This document shows, piece after piece, positions 8,694 to 16,959 of a stretch of DNA of 64,000 bases (position 1 is its first letter; the number at the start of each line of letters is the position of its first letter). The stretch is from JALZCH01 sp036387315 (lineage in GTDB: Bacteria; Acidobacteriota; Blastocatellia; Pyrinomonadales; Pyrinomonadaceae). The notes below the pieces were generated by a model. That model saw only the letters and a program-made list of their open reading frames with translations, did not search any database and was not told the origin of the DNA. A program made the position numbers and the translations under genes. Location of the stretch: the NCBI GenBank assembly GCA_036387315.1, contig DASVTY010000003.1, positions 1 through 64,000 on the forward strand, written 5' to 3'.

Positions 8694-9620
8694 ATGCGTC
8701 GTTTTAGTGTTCCAGCAATCGTGTTCGGAGTCGGTCTCGTTTTAATTGCTCTGAGTTTAATCGGAATTTTGCCCGGCTTGACAGGTATGGGCGGCGGTTT
8801 AATCTTTCTCGCTCTCGTTTTGTTCGGTCTGAGTTTCGTGCCGCGCCCCGAATCGGCGAGCGACCAGCCCGCAATGAGCGCGGCGGAGAGCTTGGGGAAA
8901 ATCTTTTTCTCGCCTGCGGAAGTGTTTCGAAATTTACGACATCATCCGCGCTGGCTCGCCGCGCTGCTGGTGATGTCAATCCTGAGCGGAATTTATCTGT
9001 TCGCGTTTGCGCAGCGATTGACGGCGGAGCGAATCGGCAATTTTATGACCGAGAAAATCACGCAGAGCGGTTTTCAAATCCCGGAAGACCGCGTCGCCCA
9101 AATGCGTCAGGACAACATCGCTCAATACAAAGAGCCGCTCCGCCAAGCCGGCAGCGTCGTTTCCGGTTTTGTCGGAATGTTTGTTTTTTTCGCGTTCCTA
9201 GCCGCAATTTATCTCATCATCATTTTGGCAATGGGCGGGCACATCAATTACTGGCAATCTTTCTCGGCAACGGTTTATTCGTTTTTCCCGGTAATGGTGA
9301 TTGATAGGATTTTGAGCTTAATCATTTTGTTTCTCAAAGACCCTGTGGACGTTCATCCGCTGCTCGGTCAGCAATCGCTCGTTCAGGACAATTTGGGCGT
9401 GCTGCTTTTTAACCCCGCGCAAAATCCGGTTTTGTTCTCGCTGGCGGCGGCAATCGGTCTGCTCTCGTTTTATCGTTTGTGGCTGGCGGCGACGGGGCTG
9501 AAAAACGCGGGCGAAAAAGTTTCCGGCAGCGCGGCTTGGACGGCGGCGCTCGTCGTCTGGCTGTTCGGCGTCGTGCTTGCCGCTGCATCGGCGGCGCTGT
9601 TTCCCGGTTTTCTCAGTTAG
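8694..9620 (+). CDS. Yip1-family membrane protein
   Basis: The start is the ATG at 8694, preceded by AAAGGA; the longer frame from 8589 lacks a site. The 308-residue protein has two N-terminal helices (SVPAIVFGVGLVLIALSL, then a Gly-rich turn and a second helix). A cytoplasmic stretch (SLGKIFFSPAEVFRNLRHHPRW) precedes about five further helices. This FSPAEVF-R-HPRW entry into a multi-helix domain is the Yip1 domain pattern found in many bacterial proteins of undefined role. It is transcribed away from lptD. Function is unknown beyond an integral inner-membrane location. Confidence 0.8.
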   Translation: MRRFSVPAIVFGVGLVLIALSLIGILPGLTGMGGGLIFLALVLFGLSFVPRPESASDQPAMSAAESLGKIFFSPAEVFRNLRHHPRWLAALLVMSILSGIYLFAFAQRLTAERIGNFMTEKITQSGFQIPEDRVAQMRQDNIAQYKEPLRQAGSVVSGFVGMFVFFAFLAAIYLIIILAMGGHINYWQSFSATVYSFFPVMVIDRILSLIILFLKDPVDVHPLLGQQSLVQDNLGVLLFNPAQNPVLFSLAAAIGLLSFYRLWLAATGLKNAGEKVSGSAAWTAALVVWLFGVVLAAASAALFPGFLS

Positions 9621-9663
9621 ACCATTTTAGTGTAAAATCTCGCGTCTTGTTAAATTTCAAATG

Positions 9664-9770
9664 AATAGACCGCAGATGACGCTGATTCGGCAGATAGAAC
9701 TCAGAGATAAATTTATTGATTTATAAATCTGCGTTTTATGCGTTCAATCCGTGTTATCTGCGGTCTATTT
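9664..9770. repeat. Dispersed inverted-repeat element, GACCGCAG type, copy 1
   Basis: Left arm AATAGACCGCAGAT pairs perfectly with the right end ATCTGCGGTCTATT, and complementarity continues weakly inward. A related copy is at 25483-25590 (shared words GACCGCAG, GACGC, GGATT, AACGCAGAT). The element lies immediately upstream of the S9 peptidase start and has no coding capacity. Confidence 0.75.
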
Positions 9771-9784
9771 GCTTTTTCAAAAAT

Positions 9785-11815
9785 ATGAAACGCTCGATTT
9801 TACTTTTAATTTTCGCGCTCGTTTTTTCCAATTTTGCGGCGGCGCAGAACAATCGTTTTACGATTCAGGAATTGTTGAAATTGCGCCGCGTCGCTGCTCC
9901 GGCGGTTTCGCCCGACGGTCGTTTTGTCGCTTTTCAGCTCGGCGATGTCAACAAAGACGCGAACCGCGCGGTTAATCAGATTTACATTACTCCCGCGACC
10001 GGCGGCGAGCTGCGCGCTTTAACCAGCGGCGCGGGTTCGAGCTTGTCTCCGGCGTTTTCTCCTGACGGCAAAAAAATCGCTTACATTTCCAGCGGGCAAA
10101 TCTGGACGATGGACGCCGACGATGGCGAGGACAAAAAACAAATCACCAACATTTCGACCGGCGTCAACGCTTTCGTCTGGTCGCCCGACGGACGAATGTT
10201 CGCTTTTTCCTCTGACGTTTACCCGGAATGCCGCGGCGACGACAATTGCAACAAACAAAAAGACGCGGCGGCGGAAAGCTCGAAAGTCAAAGCGCACGTC
10301 ACCGAACGCCTGCTTTACAAACATTGGGTTGAGTGGCGCGATGTAAAACGCACACACGTTTTTCTGATCGAAACAAACGGCGACCGAATGCGCGAAGCGA
10401 CGACCGGCGATTGGGATTCGCCGCCATATGCGGCTTCCAGCTTTGTTGATTTCGGATTTTCGCCCGATTCACGCGAGCTGGTTTTTCTTCGCAACTCGGA
10501 TAAAATCGAGGCGATTTCAACCAACAGCGACGTTTACATCGCGCCAGTTTCAAACCCGGATGCGGCGAAAAATATCACGGCGACCAACAAAGGTTACGAC
10601 GCTTCGCCCGTATATACGCGCGACGGGAAATACATAATTTATCGCTCGCAAATGACCGAAGGTTTTGAAGCCGACCGCTGGCGTCTAATGCGCTTCGACC
10701 GGCAAACCGGGCGGGCGGTTGAAATTCCGGTCGGATTCGATTTGCAGGTCGAAGATTTCGTCATCACGCCCGACAGCCAGACCATTTATTTTACCGCCGC
10801 CGAACGCGGGCGCGGAGCGATTTACACCGTTCCGCTCGCCGGCGGCAGACCGCGCCGTTTGATGTACGAAGGCTTTGCGTCAGATATAAAATTGGCTGGC
10901 AACTCGCTTGTTTTCACTCACGCTTCCGGTCGGATGCCGCCTGAAATTGCTCGCGTCAACACCGACGGCAGCGGAATGACAAACCTTACGACCGTCAATC
11001 AACAGATGTTGTCGCAATACAATCTGCAAAAGCTCGAAGATTTTGAATGGACGGGCGCGGGAAATGCCAAAATTCACGGTTTTATCACAAAACCGGCGAA
11101 CTTCGATCCGAATAAAAAATATCCGCTGTTTGTTTTGATTCACGGCGGACCGCAGTCTGCGTCCAACGACGCCTGGTCTAATCGCTGGAACTCGCAGGTT
11201 TTCGCCAATGCCGGTTATATCGTTTTCAGCCCGAATCCGCGCGGCTCGGTCGGTTACGGTCAGCAGTTCGTCAACGAGGTTTCCGCCGATTGGGGCGGGC
11301 GCGCATTTACGGACATTATGAACGGTGTCGCCGAAATCATTAAAAAGCCTTACATTGATAAAAACCGTCTCGGCGCAGCCGGAGCTAGCTACGGCGGTTA
11401 TATGGTTGATTGGATTTTGGGACACAACAACGATCCGCGTTTTAAATTCAAAGTTTTCGTCTCGCACGCCGGTGTTTACAATCTCGAATCAATGGCGGGC
11501 GCGACCGAAGAATTGTGGTTCGTCAACTACGAATTTAAAGGAATGCCGTGGCAAAACCCGCTCAACTACAACAAATGGTCGCCGCATAAATTTGCCAAAA
11601 ATTTCAATACGCCGACGCTCGTCACAGCCGGAGAGCTGGATTTCCGCGTTCCGGTTGACCAAAGTATGCAGCTTTTTACCGCTCTGCAATTAAACAACGT
11701 GCCTTCAAAGTTAATTGTTTACCCCGACGAAGGACACTGGATATTAAAACCGCAAAACTCTGAATTCTGGTACACCAACGTGCTTGATTGGTTCGGAAAA
11801 TATTTAAATCCGTAA
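9785..11815 (+). CDS. Secreted S9 family prolyl oligopeptidase-like peptidase
   Basis: The start is the ATG at 9785 (MKRSILLLIF), which opens a clean Sec signal ending AAAQ; the longer frame runs through a repeat element. About 676 residues. An N-terminal seven-bladed propeller with PD40-like repeats (SPDGRFVAF, SPDGKKIAYIS) is followed by an alpha/beta hydrolase domain. The catalytic triad is visible: Ser in GASYGGYM, Asp in GELDFRVP and His in DEGHW. The architecture matches acylaminoacyl-peptidase and dipeptidyl-peptidase-like S9 enzymes that trim peptides in the periplasm or outside the cell. Exact substrate preference cannot be told. A terminator follows. Confidence 0.93.
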   Translation: MKRSILLLIFALVFSNFAAAQNNRFTIQELLKLRRVAAPAVSPDGRFVAFQLGDVNKDANRAVNQIYITPATGGELRALTSGAGSSLSPAFSPDGKKIAYISSGQIWTMDADDGEDKKQITNISTGVNAFVWSPDGRMFAFSSDVYPECRGDDNCNKQKDAAAESSKVKAHVTERLLYKHWVEWRDVKRTHVFLIETNGDRMREATTGDWDSPPYAASSFVDFGFSPDSRELVFLRNSDKIEAISTNSDVYIAPVSNPDAAKNITATNKGYDASPVYTRDGKYIIYRSQMTEGFEADRWRLMRFDRQTGRAVEIPVGFDLQVEDFVITPDSQTIYFTAAERGRGAIYTVPLAGGRPRRLMYEGFASDIKLAGNSLVFTHASGRMPPEIARVNTDGSGMTNLTTVNQQMLSQYNLQKLEDFEWTGAGNAKIHGFITKPANFDPNKKYPLFVLIHGGPQSASNDAWSNRWNSQVFANAGYIVFSPNPRGSVGYGQQFVNEVSADWGGRAFTDIMNGVAEIIKKPYIDKNRLGAAGASYGGYMVDWILGHNNDPRFKFKVFVSHAGVYNLESMAGATEELWFVNYEFKGMPWQNPLNYNKWSPHKFAKNFNTPTLVTAGELDFRVPVDQSMQLFTALQLNNVPSKLIVYPDEGHWILKPQNSEFWYTNVLDWFGKYLNP

Positions 11816-11843
11816 ACCGAAATTCATTTTCTTTGCTGATTCG

Positions 11844-11873
11844 AGCGCATATTTTTACGATATGCGCTTTTTA
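11844..11873 (+). terminator. Rho-independent terminator
   Basis: AGCGCATAT pairs with ATATGCGCT over a 7-nt loop and is followed by T5. It starts about 30 nt after the peptidase stop. Confidence 0.85.
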
Positions 11874-12030
11874 TTTGGGATAATTTGACATTGCCGGTCA
11901 TAAGCCGGAAAATGCAGCCGACCTGCGCATAAGAGATGTATTACTCGAAGCTTTCTTTTCCGAGCAATTGTCTTGGCGCTGCCGAATCAATTTGTTTTCA
12001 ATCCAAACAGTGAGGAATCAGGACAATAAA

Positions 12031-13341
12031 ATGCAAAGAAAATTTTTCTCTTTTTTACTGGCAGTTGCCGCCGTCATACTGCTCAACGGCGCGGCATCAG
12101 CCCAACGATTTGTCGCAGCTTTAAACTCGCTGCAAGTGGTGCCGTCGGCAAACTCAACCGCGCGCGGAACTTGTGAAATGTATCTTGAAGATACTAGCCA
12201 ATCCCCGACTTTGAGCATATCTTGTCAATATTCCGGCTTATCGAGCGTAGTTACCTCAGCGCATATTCATGTCAATGGACCTCCGGGACAAAATGGGGAC
12301 ATCTTAATCAATTTAACCGCGCCGGTAGGCACGACCAGCGGCTTAATTCTTTTCTTTGAAGGGATTAACCTGACAGCGGCGCAAGCCGCAGAAATACGCG
12401 CCAAACGCTGGTATATGGATTTTCATACGACAAATTTCCCGAACGGCGAGATTCGCGGGCAATTCAAAATCGCCACGCTCGATTTCGACGTGGACGGTGA
12501 CGGACGCGCAGACCCTTTTGTTTACCGACCGAGCAACGGTTTCGGCTATGCGCTGCGCAGCACTAACAACAGTGTTTTCGCTCGACAATTGGGCGGGCAG
12601 CCGACCGATCTTTTTCCTCTGATTGCCGACTTTGACGGAGACGGGCTAGGTGATGCCGGTTTTGTTCGCGTTAATCCGATTACGGGCGCGGCGACTACAA
12701 TTTACACGCGAAGCAGAGATAATGTTGTTCGCGAGGTTCAGTGGGGCAATGTGGCGTTGAACGACATGCCCGCCGCCGGCGATTACGACGGAGACGGCAG
12801 AACGGACATCGCCGTTTACCGCGTCTCAAACGGAATCTGGTACATTCTTCAAAGCTCAAACAATCAGCCGCGCTATGAAAACTGGGGTCAGCCCGAAGTC
12901 GATATTCCTTGTGCGGGCAATTACGACAAAGACGGCAGAACCGATTTGTGTGTTAACCGGGTTGAAAACAATCAGCTCGTATGGTACATCCGCCGCAGCT
13001 CGGACAATCAATCTCGCCGGGTTGTCTGGGGGCTTTCGACCGATGCTGTTTTTCCCGGCAATCCCGTTGACGTTGACGGCGACGGCGTCAACGATATTAT
13101 CGTGACACGAGTTGAAAACGGACTGCGATTTTATTACGCTTTGCGAAGCTCGGATAACTCGGTATTTGCCTTACAATGGGGATTGGCGGGCGACGGAATC
13201 AGATTCGGCGATTACGACGGCGACGGGAAAACCGATTTCGCCGCGTTGCGTCCAATCAACAATCAACTAATCTGGTTTATCCGCCAAAGCTCCAACAATC
13301 AAATGCGAGTTCTCAATTGGGGTTCGCCCGGAGACCAATAA
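12031..13341 (+). CDS. Secreted CHRD-domain protein with FG-GAP/VCBS repeats (paralog 1)
   Basis: The ATG at 12031 (MQRKFFSFLLA) opens a signal peptide ending ASAQ; the longer frame starts at a TTG. About 436 residues. Residues 22-145 form a CHRD domain (HIHVNGPPG, FHTTNFPNGEIRGQ). It is followed by six or seven repeats carrying Asp-rich calcium loops (DVDGDGRAD, DYDGDGRTD, DKDGRTDL) spaced about 45 residues apart, typical of FG-GAP/VCBS propellers. It is probably an extracellular or surface protein of unknown binding partner. A second paralog lies immediately downstream with its own terminator between them. Confidence 0.88.
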   Translation: MQRKFFSFLLAVAAVILLNGAASAQRFVAALNSLQVVPSANSTARGTCEMYLEDTSQSPTLSISCQYSGLSSVVTSAHIHVNGPPGQNGDILINLTAPVGTTSGLILFFEGINLTAAQAAEIRAKRWYMDFHTTNFPNGEIRGQFKIATLDFDVDGDGRADPFVYRPSNGFGYALRSTNNSVFARQLGGQPTDLFPLIADFDGDGLGDAGFVRVNPITGAATTIYTRSRDNVVREVQWGNVALNDMPAAGDYDGDGRTDIAVYRVSNGIWYILQSSNNQPRYENWGQPEVDIPCAGNYDKDGRTDLCVNRVENNQLVWYIRRSSDNQSRRVVWGLSTDAVFPGNPVDVDGDGVNDIIVTRVENGLRFYYALRSSDNSVFALQWGLAGDGIRFGDYDGDGKTDFAALRPINNQLIWFIRQSSNNQMRVLNWGSPGDQ

Positions 13342-13373
13342 AATTTGCGAACGAAGAAATTTCCGTTAAAAAA

Positions 13374-13410
13374 GACGCGCAACAGAGATTTGTTGCGCAT
13401 CTTTTTCTTT
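13374..13410 (+). terminator. Rho-independent terminator between the CHRD paralogs
   Basis: A GCGCAACA stem pairs with TGTTGCGC over a short loop and is followed by CTTTTTCTTT. It makes the two paralogs separate transcription units. Confidence 0.8.
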
Positions 13411-13549
13411 ACATTTCTTATAAAATTATTGACACCACACCCGAAATTCCGCACAATGCTTTCACAATCCGGTTTAACTAAAAATTTGAATCATTCGGTT
13501 GGGATTTTCATCCCTCTTGAACATTGACTAAGGAAGGAATTTGAAAGAA

Positions 13550-14950
13550 ATGCAAAGAAAGATTTTCTCTTTTTTACTGGCTTTTGCCGCCGTCGTGCTG
13601 CTCGGCACCGCCGCATCAGCCCAACAAAAATTTACGGCGAATTTGAATACGATTCAGGAAGTTCCGCCGACCAATACAAACGGACGCGGAAGATGCCTCG
13701 TTACGCTCAATCTTGCGCAAACTCAAATCACAGACGTGACTTGCACCTTCTCCCAATTATCGAGCAACGTCATCTCCGGTCATATTCACGGTCCCGCGGC
13801 TCCGGGAACAAATGCAGGCATTTTGTTTGATTTGACTCCGCCGACAGGCGTAACTTCCGGGACATTCAGCAGAGGACCATTTAACCTAACGACCGAGCAG
13901 CTTGGCTTTTTACGCACCAAACGTCTTTATGTGAACATACACACGACGAATTTTACGGGCGGAGAAATTCGCGGACAGATTAAAATCCAGACAACTCCAT
14001 ACGATAACGACGGAGACGGACGCACAGACATTAAAGTTTATCGTCCAAGCACACTTACTACTTTCGGTATCTTCAGCATCAACAACACCTTCTTTTCTAA
14101 CGTCTTCGGTATTGCCGGCGAAAGCCCGCTGACTTCGGCAAGCGATGACTACGACGGCGACGGACGCGGCGATATTGTTTTACTCCGCTCTGTAAACGGT
14201 GTTTTGAATTGGCGTATTTTGCAAACGGGCAGCAACACAATTCGAGAGGTACAATGGGGTCTTGTTGCCTCCGACGATTTTGTACCAGCCGATTACGACG
14301 GTGACGGTAGAACCGATATAGCGGTTTATCGCTATTTAACTGGCATTTGGTACATTCTTCATAGCTCCAACAATCAACCGCGCTATGATTTTTGGGGACA
14401 GCCTGGAGCCAATGAATTTGGTATGGTTGGTGATTTTGACAGAGACGGTAGAAACGATTTGACCACAATTCGCGGCACTGCTAACGGAATCGGTTGGTTT
14501 ACAAGACGCAGCAGCGATAATGCTATGCAAATTACATATTGGGGAGGAACTTCTGCTCCAGGCAGCGATTTTATCTTTCCTCAGGTGCAAATAGACGTTG
14601 ACGGTGATGGTATTCAAGACAAAATGGTTATTCGCGACCCGAATGGCGGCAACACGGACGGTGCTCAAGTGACTGTTTTAGTTTTGCGTAGCTCGGATAA
14701 CGGACATTTTATCTTGCCATTCGGCTTAGACTCAGATGATCCGTTTTTTGGCGACTATGATGGCGACGGCAGAACCGATTTTGCCTCGCGCCGCAATGAA
14801 GGCGGTACGCTTGTCTGGTATATTGCTTTAAGCTCTAATAACTGGAATACAGCCCAACCGCGCGTCGTCCGTTTTGGACAAACCGGGGATTTTTTGGTGG
14901 GTGAGCCGGATGACTATGACTCGCCGATACGATATGAAATAAAAGATTAA
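13550..14950 (+). CDS. Secreted CHRD-domain protein with FG-GAP/VCBS repeats (paralog 2)
   Basis: The start is the ATG at 13550, which aligns with the paralog upstream (MQRKIFSFLLA); a TTG nine bases earlier is too close to the AAGGAAGG site. About 466 residues. Layout is the same: Sec signal ending ASAQ, CHRD domain (HIHGPAAPG, IHTTNFTGGEIRGQ), then repeated calcium-loop motifs (DNDGDGRTD, DYDGDGRGD, DRDGRNDL, DVDGDGIQD). The two genes are a clear tandem duplication. The last loop region is longer than in paralog 1, and the C-terminus ends with an acidic tail. Confidence 0.88.
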   Translation: MQRKIFSFLLAFAAVVLLGTAASAQQKFTANLNTIQEVPPTNTNGRGRCLVTLNLAQTQITDVTCTFSQLSSNVISGHIHGPAAPGTNAGILFDLTPPTGVTSGTFSRGPFNLTTEQLGFLRTKRLYVNIHTTNFTGGEIRGQIKIQTTPYDNDGDGRTDIKVYRPSTLTTFGIFSINNTFFSNVFGIAGESPLTSASDDYDGDGRGDIVLLRSVNGVLNWRILQTGSNTIREVQWGLVASDDFVPADYDGDGRTDIAVYRYLTGIWYILHSSNNQPRYDFWGQPGANEFGMVGDFDRDGRNDLTTIRGTANGIGWFTRRSSDNAMQITYWGGTSAPGSDFIFPQVQIDVDGDGIQDKMVIRDPNGGNTDGAQVTVLVLRSSDNGHFILPFGLDSDDPFFGDYDGDGRTDFASRRNEGGTLVWYIALSSNNWNTAQPRVVRFGQTGDFLVGEPDDYDSPIRYEIKD

Positions 14951-14995
14951 TTCCACTTTTAGAAGTTTGTAATCAATTTCTGAAAGCGAATTTAA

Positions 14996-15036
14996 AGAAA
15001 AAGACCTCCACATTAATTTGCGGAGGTCTTTTTTAA
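14996..15036. terminator. Bidirectional terminator between convergent genes
   Basis: AAGACCTCC (15001) pairs with GGAGGTCTT (ending 15030), flanked by A runs on the left and T runs on the right, so it works for both strands. It overlaps the last codons of the acyltransferase gene. Confidence 0.9.
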
Positions 15037-15702
15037 TAGATCAATAAAATCGTTTATTTTCTCCCCAGTAATATCGGCTTTCAACTCGTCGAGCGTTTCG
15101 GTTAATCGAATCGAAAGATGTTCGGTTAGCTTCCTTGTAGTTTTAACATTAGAAAAAACCTCGGTTCTCCCGATTTTGGCAAACACGACCGGTTTAAATT
15201 CGCCCAAAAATTCATAACGCATTGCCACCGGCGCGGCGACGCATTCGCCCGTTTTTTCAATGATTCGCGCCAAACCTTGATAAAATCGCAAAGGTCTCGC
15301 ATCACCGGGCAAAATCTCGCCCTGCGGAAAAATCCAGAGAGAGCGATTCGGTTTTTCTTTTAAAATTTCAACCGCATAATTAATACTGCGCAACCCAGCG
15401 CGCGGATTTTCCCGAACAACCGAAAACGCGCCAAGACGCCGAAACAGAAACAGTTGTTTCAATTGTTTCTCCTCCATCATCAGGAAATGGTCTAAGCGAG
15501 CGGCGCGCCCGATTTCAAACGCGACGAGTCCGTCCCACCAGCTCGAATGATTCGCGTATAAAACAAGCGGCAAATCCGATTTCCGGTTTTGCAGATTTTC
15601 GATTCCCTGAACGCGCAAAGCCGCAAATCTGCGCCGAAACAAATTGCGGTTATAAACGGCAAACAACATTTCAAACAGACGACTTTTATTTGCCTTTAAC
15701 AT
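15013..15702 (-). CDS. Lysophospholipid acyltransferase family protein (PlsC-like)
   Basis: The 229-residue protein carries the acyltransferase signature HX4D in ANHSSWWD near residue 52 and the second block FPQGEILPGDARPLRFYQG near residue 125, where the usual FPEG is FPQG. These motifs bind and transfer a fatty acyl chain to a lysolipid or related alcohol at the inner membrane face. There is no clear transmembrane helix, unlike many PlsC proteins. It starts 10 nt after alr on the same strand, so they are probably cotranscribed. The exact substrate (1-acylglycerol-3-phosphate or another lipid) is uncertain. Confidence 0.85.
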   Translation of the reverse strand: MLKANKSRLFEMLFAVYNRNLFRRRFAALRVQGIENLQNRKSDLPLVLYANHSSWWDGLVAFEIGRAARLDHFLMMEEKQLKQLFLFRRLGAFSVVRENPRAGLRSINYAVEILKEKPNRSLWIFPQGEILPGDARPLRFYQGLARIIEKTGECVAAPVAMRYEFLGEFKPVVFAKIGRTEVFSNVKTTRKLTEHLSIRLTETLDELKADITGEKINDFIDLLKKTSAN

Positions 15703-15711
15703 TCTGAAATT

Positions 15712-16839
15712 TCAGATTTGAGATTTGAAAACACGCGGAACGCGCTTTGAAATGCGGCAGGTTATTTCGTAGGAAATCGTGTCGGAAATTTCTGCGATTT
15801 CCTCAACCGTAATTTGCGCGCCGCGTTGTTCGCCGATGAAAACAACCTCGTCAAAAAGTTTCGCGTCCTTTACGTCCGTCACATCAACAATAATCAAATC
15901 CATCGAAACGCGACCGACGACGGGCGCAGATTTTCCGTTGACAATGACTTTGCCGCGATTTGAAAGAGCGCGCGGAATGCCGTCGTTATAACCGATTGGG
16001 ACGGTCGCAATTACGGAATTTCTCTCGGTTTTAAACGAGCAGCCGTAGCCGAGCGTATCGCCCGCAGGCACTCGTTTGAGCAAGGTGATTTCCGTCCGAA
16101 CGCGCATTACCGGTTTTAGTCGGTCAACCGTTCCGCTCGGCGGAAAAATGTCTTTACCAATTCCGTATAGCGCGCCGCCGATTCTGACCAGATTTTTCCA
16201 CGAACTCGGATGCGCCAGCGCGCCCGGCGAATTTGCCAAATCGCGCCATGTCGGGCGAAAGCCTTTTTCGTGAAATATCCGCGCGGCTTTGTTGAAACGG
16301 CTGATTTGCTCGTTGGTAAAATCGTTTCGACAGGATTCATCGGCGGCGGCAAAATGAGACATCAAACCGTCAACTCGAAGATTTTTTAATTCCGTCAGCC
16401 TGTCGGCAAATTCCGTAAGCTCGTCAAATCGAACTCCGAGCCGGTTCATTCCGGTATCAACTTTAACGTGGACATCGGCAATTTCGCCGCTCTCCTCTGC
16501 CGCACGATTTAGCATCTCCGCCGATTCGATGTTGAAAACGACGGGCGTGATTCGCTCTCTGAGACACATCGTTTCCTGCCCGCGCCAAAATCCGCCGAGC
16601 GATAAAATCGGCTGTTCGATTCCGCCTTGCCTGAGTTCGGCAGCTTCTTCCGGCAGCGCGACACCGAACCAAGCCGCGCCCTCATCGCTTAATCTGCGAG
16701 CGCACGAAACTGCGCCGTGACCGTAAGCATCGGCTTTAACAACAGCCATTATCGCCGCAGATTCGGCAACAAAATCGCGCATCGTGCGATAATTTTCAGC
16801 CAGATTTTCGAGATTGATTTCAGCCCGCGTCGGTCTCAT
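15712..16839 (-). CDS. alr: Alanine racemase
   Basis: This PLP enzyme interconverts L- and D-alanine for peptidoglycan. The 375-residue length is normal. The PLP-binding lysine is in VVKADAYGHGA (about residue 35) and the catalytic tyrosine is in LGYGCSF (about residue 270). The C-terminal domain carries GRVSMDLIIVDVTD. The ATG start is clear. It is the gene after dnaB on the minus strand, separated by a hairpin element made of GCRGTRA words. Confidence 0.95.
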   Translation of the reverse strand: MRPTRAEINLENLAENYRTMRDFVAESAAIMAVVKADAYGHGAVSCARRLSDEGAAWFGVALPEEAAELRQGGIEQPILSLGGFWRGQETMCLRERITPVVFNIESAEMLNRAAEESGEIADVHVKVDTGMNRLGVRFDELTEFADRLTELKNLRVDGLMSHFAAADESCRNDFTNEQISRFNKAARIFHEKGFRPTWRDLANSPGALAHPSSWKNLVRIGGALYGIGKDIFPPSGTVDRLKPVMRVRTEITLLKRVPAGDTLGYGCSFKTERNSVIATVPIGYNDGIPRALSNRGKVIVNGKSAPVVGRVSMDLIIVDVTDVKDAKLFDEVVFIGEQRGAQITVEEIAEISDTISYEITCRISKRVPRVFKSQI

Positions 16840-16840
16840 T

Positions 16841-16959
16841 AGTAAGCAGTGAGCGGTGAGCAGTAAGCAGAACCGCTCTTCTCACTTTGCAGTATTTCAG
16901 AATCTTGTTGAAGACGCAAAACGATTTCGCTGCTCACCGCTCACTGCTTACCGCTCACT
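16841..16959. repeat. Heptamer inverted-repeat element (GCRGTRA words)
   Basis: The left arm 16841-16870 is a tandem run of 7-nt words (GCAGTGA, GCGGTGA, GCAGTAA). The right arm 16929-16959 carries the reverse complement words. A 58-nt non-repetitive loop lies between them. The right arm begins exactly at the dnaB stop codon and the left arm ends at the alr start codon, so the element fills the whole intergenic gap. Confidence 0.85.

Noticed and set aside
15492..15674. Minus-strand frame inside the acyltransferase
   Set aside because: It lies entirely within the PlsC-like gene in another frame and lacks its own start signal.
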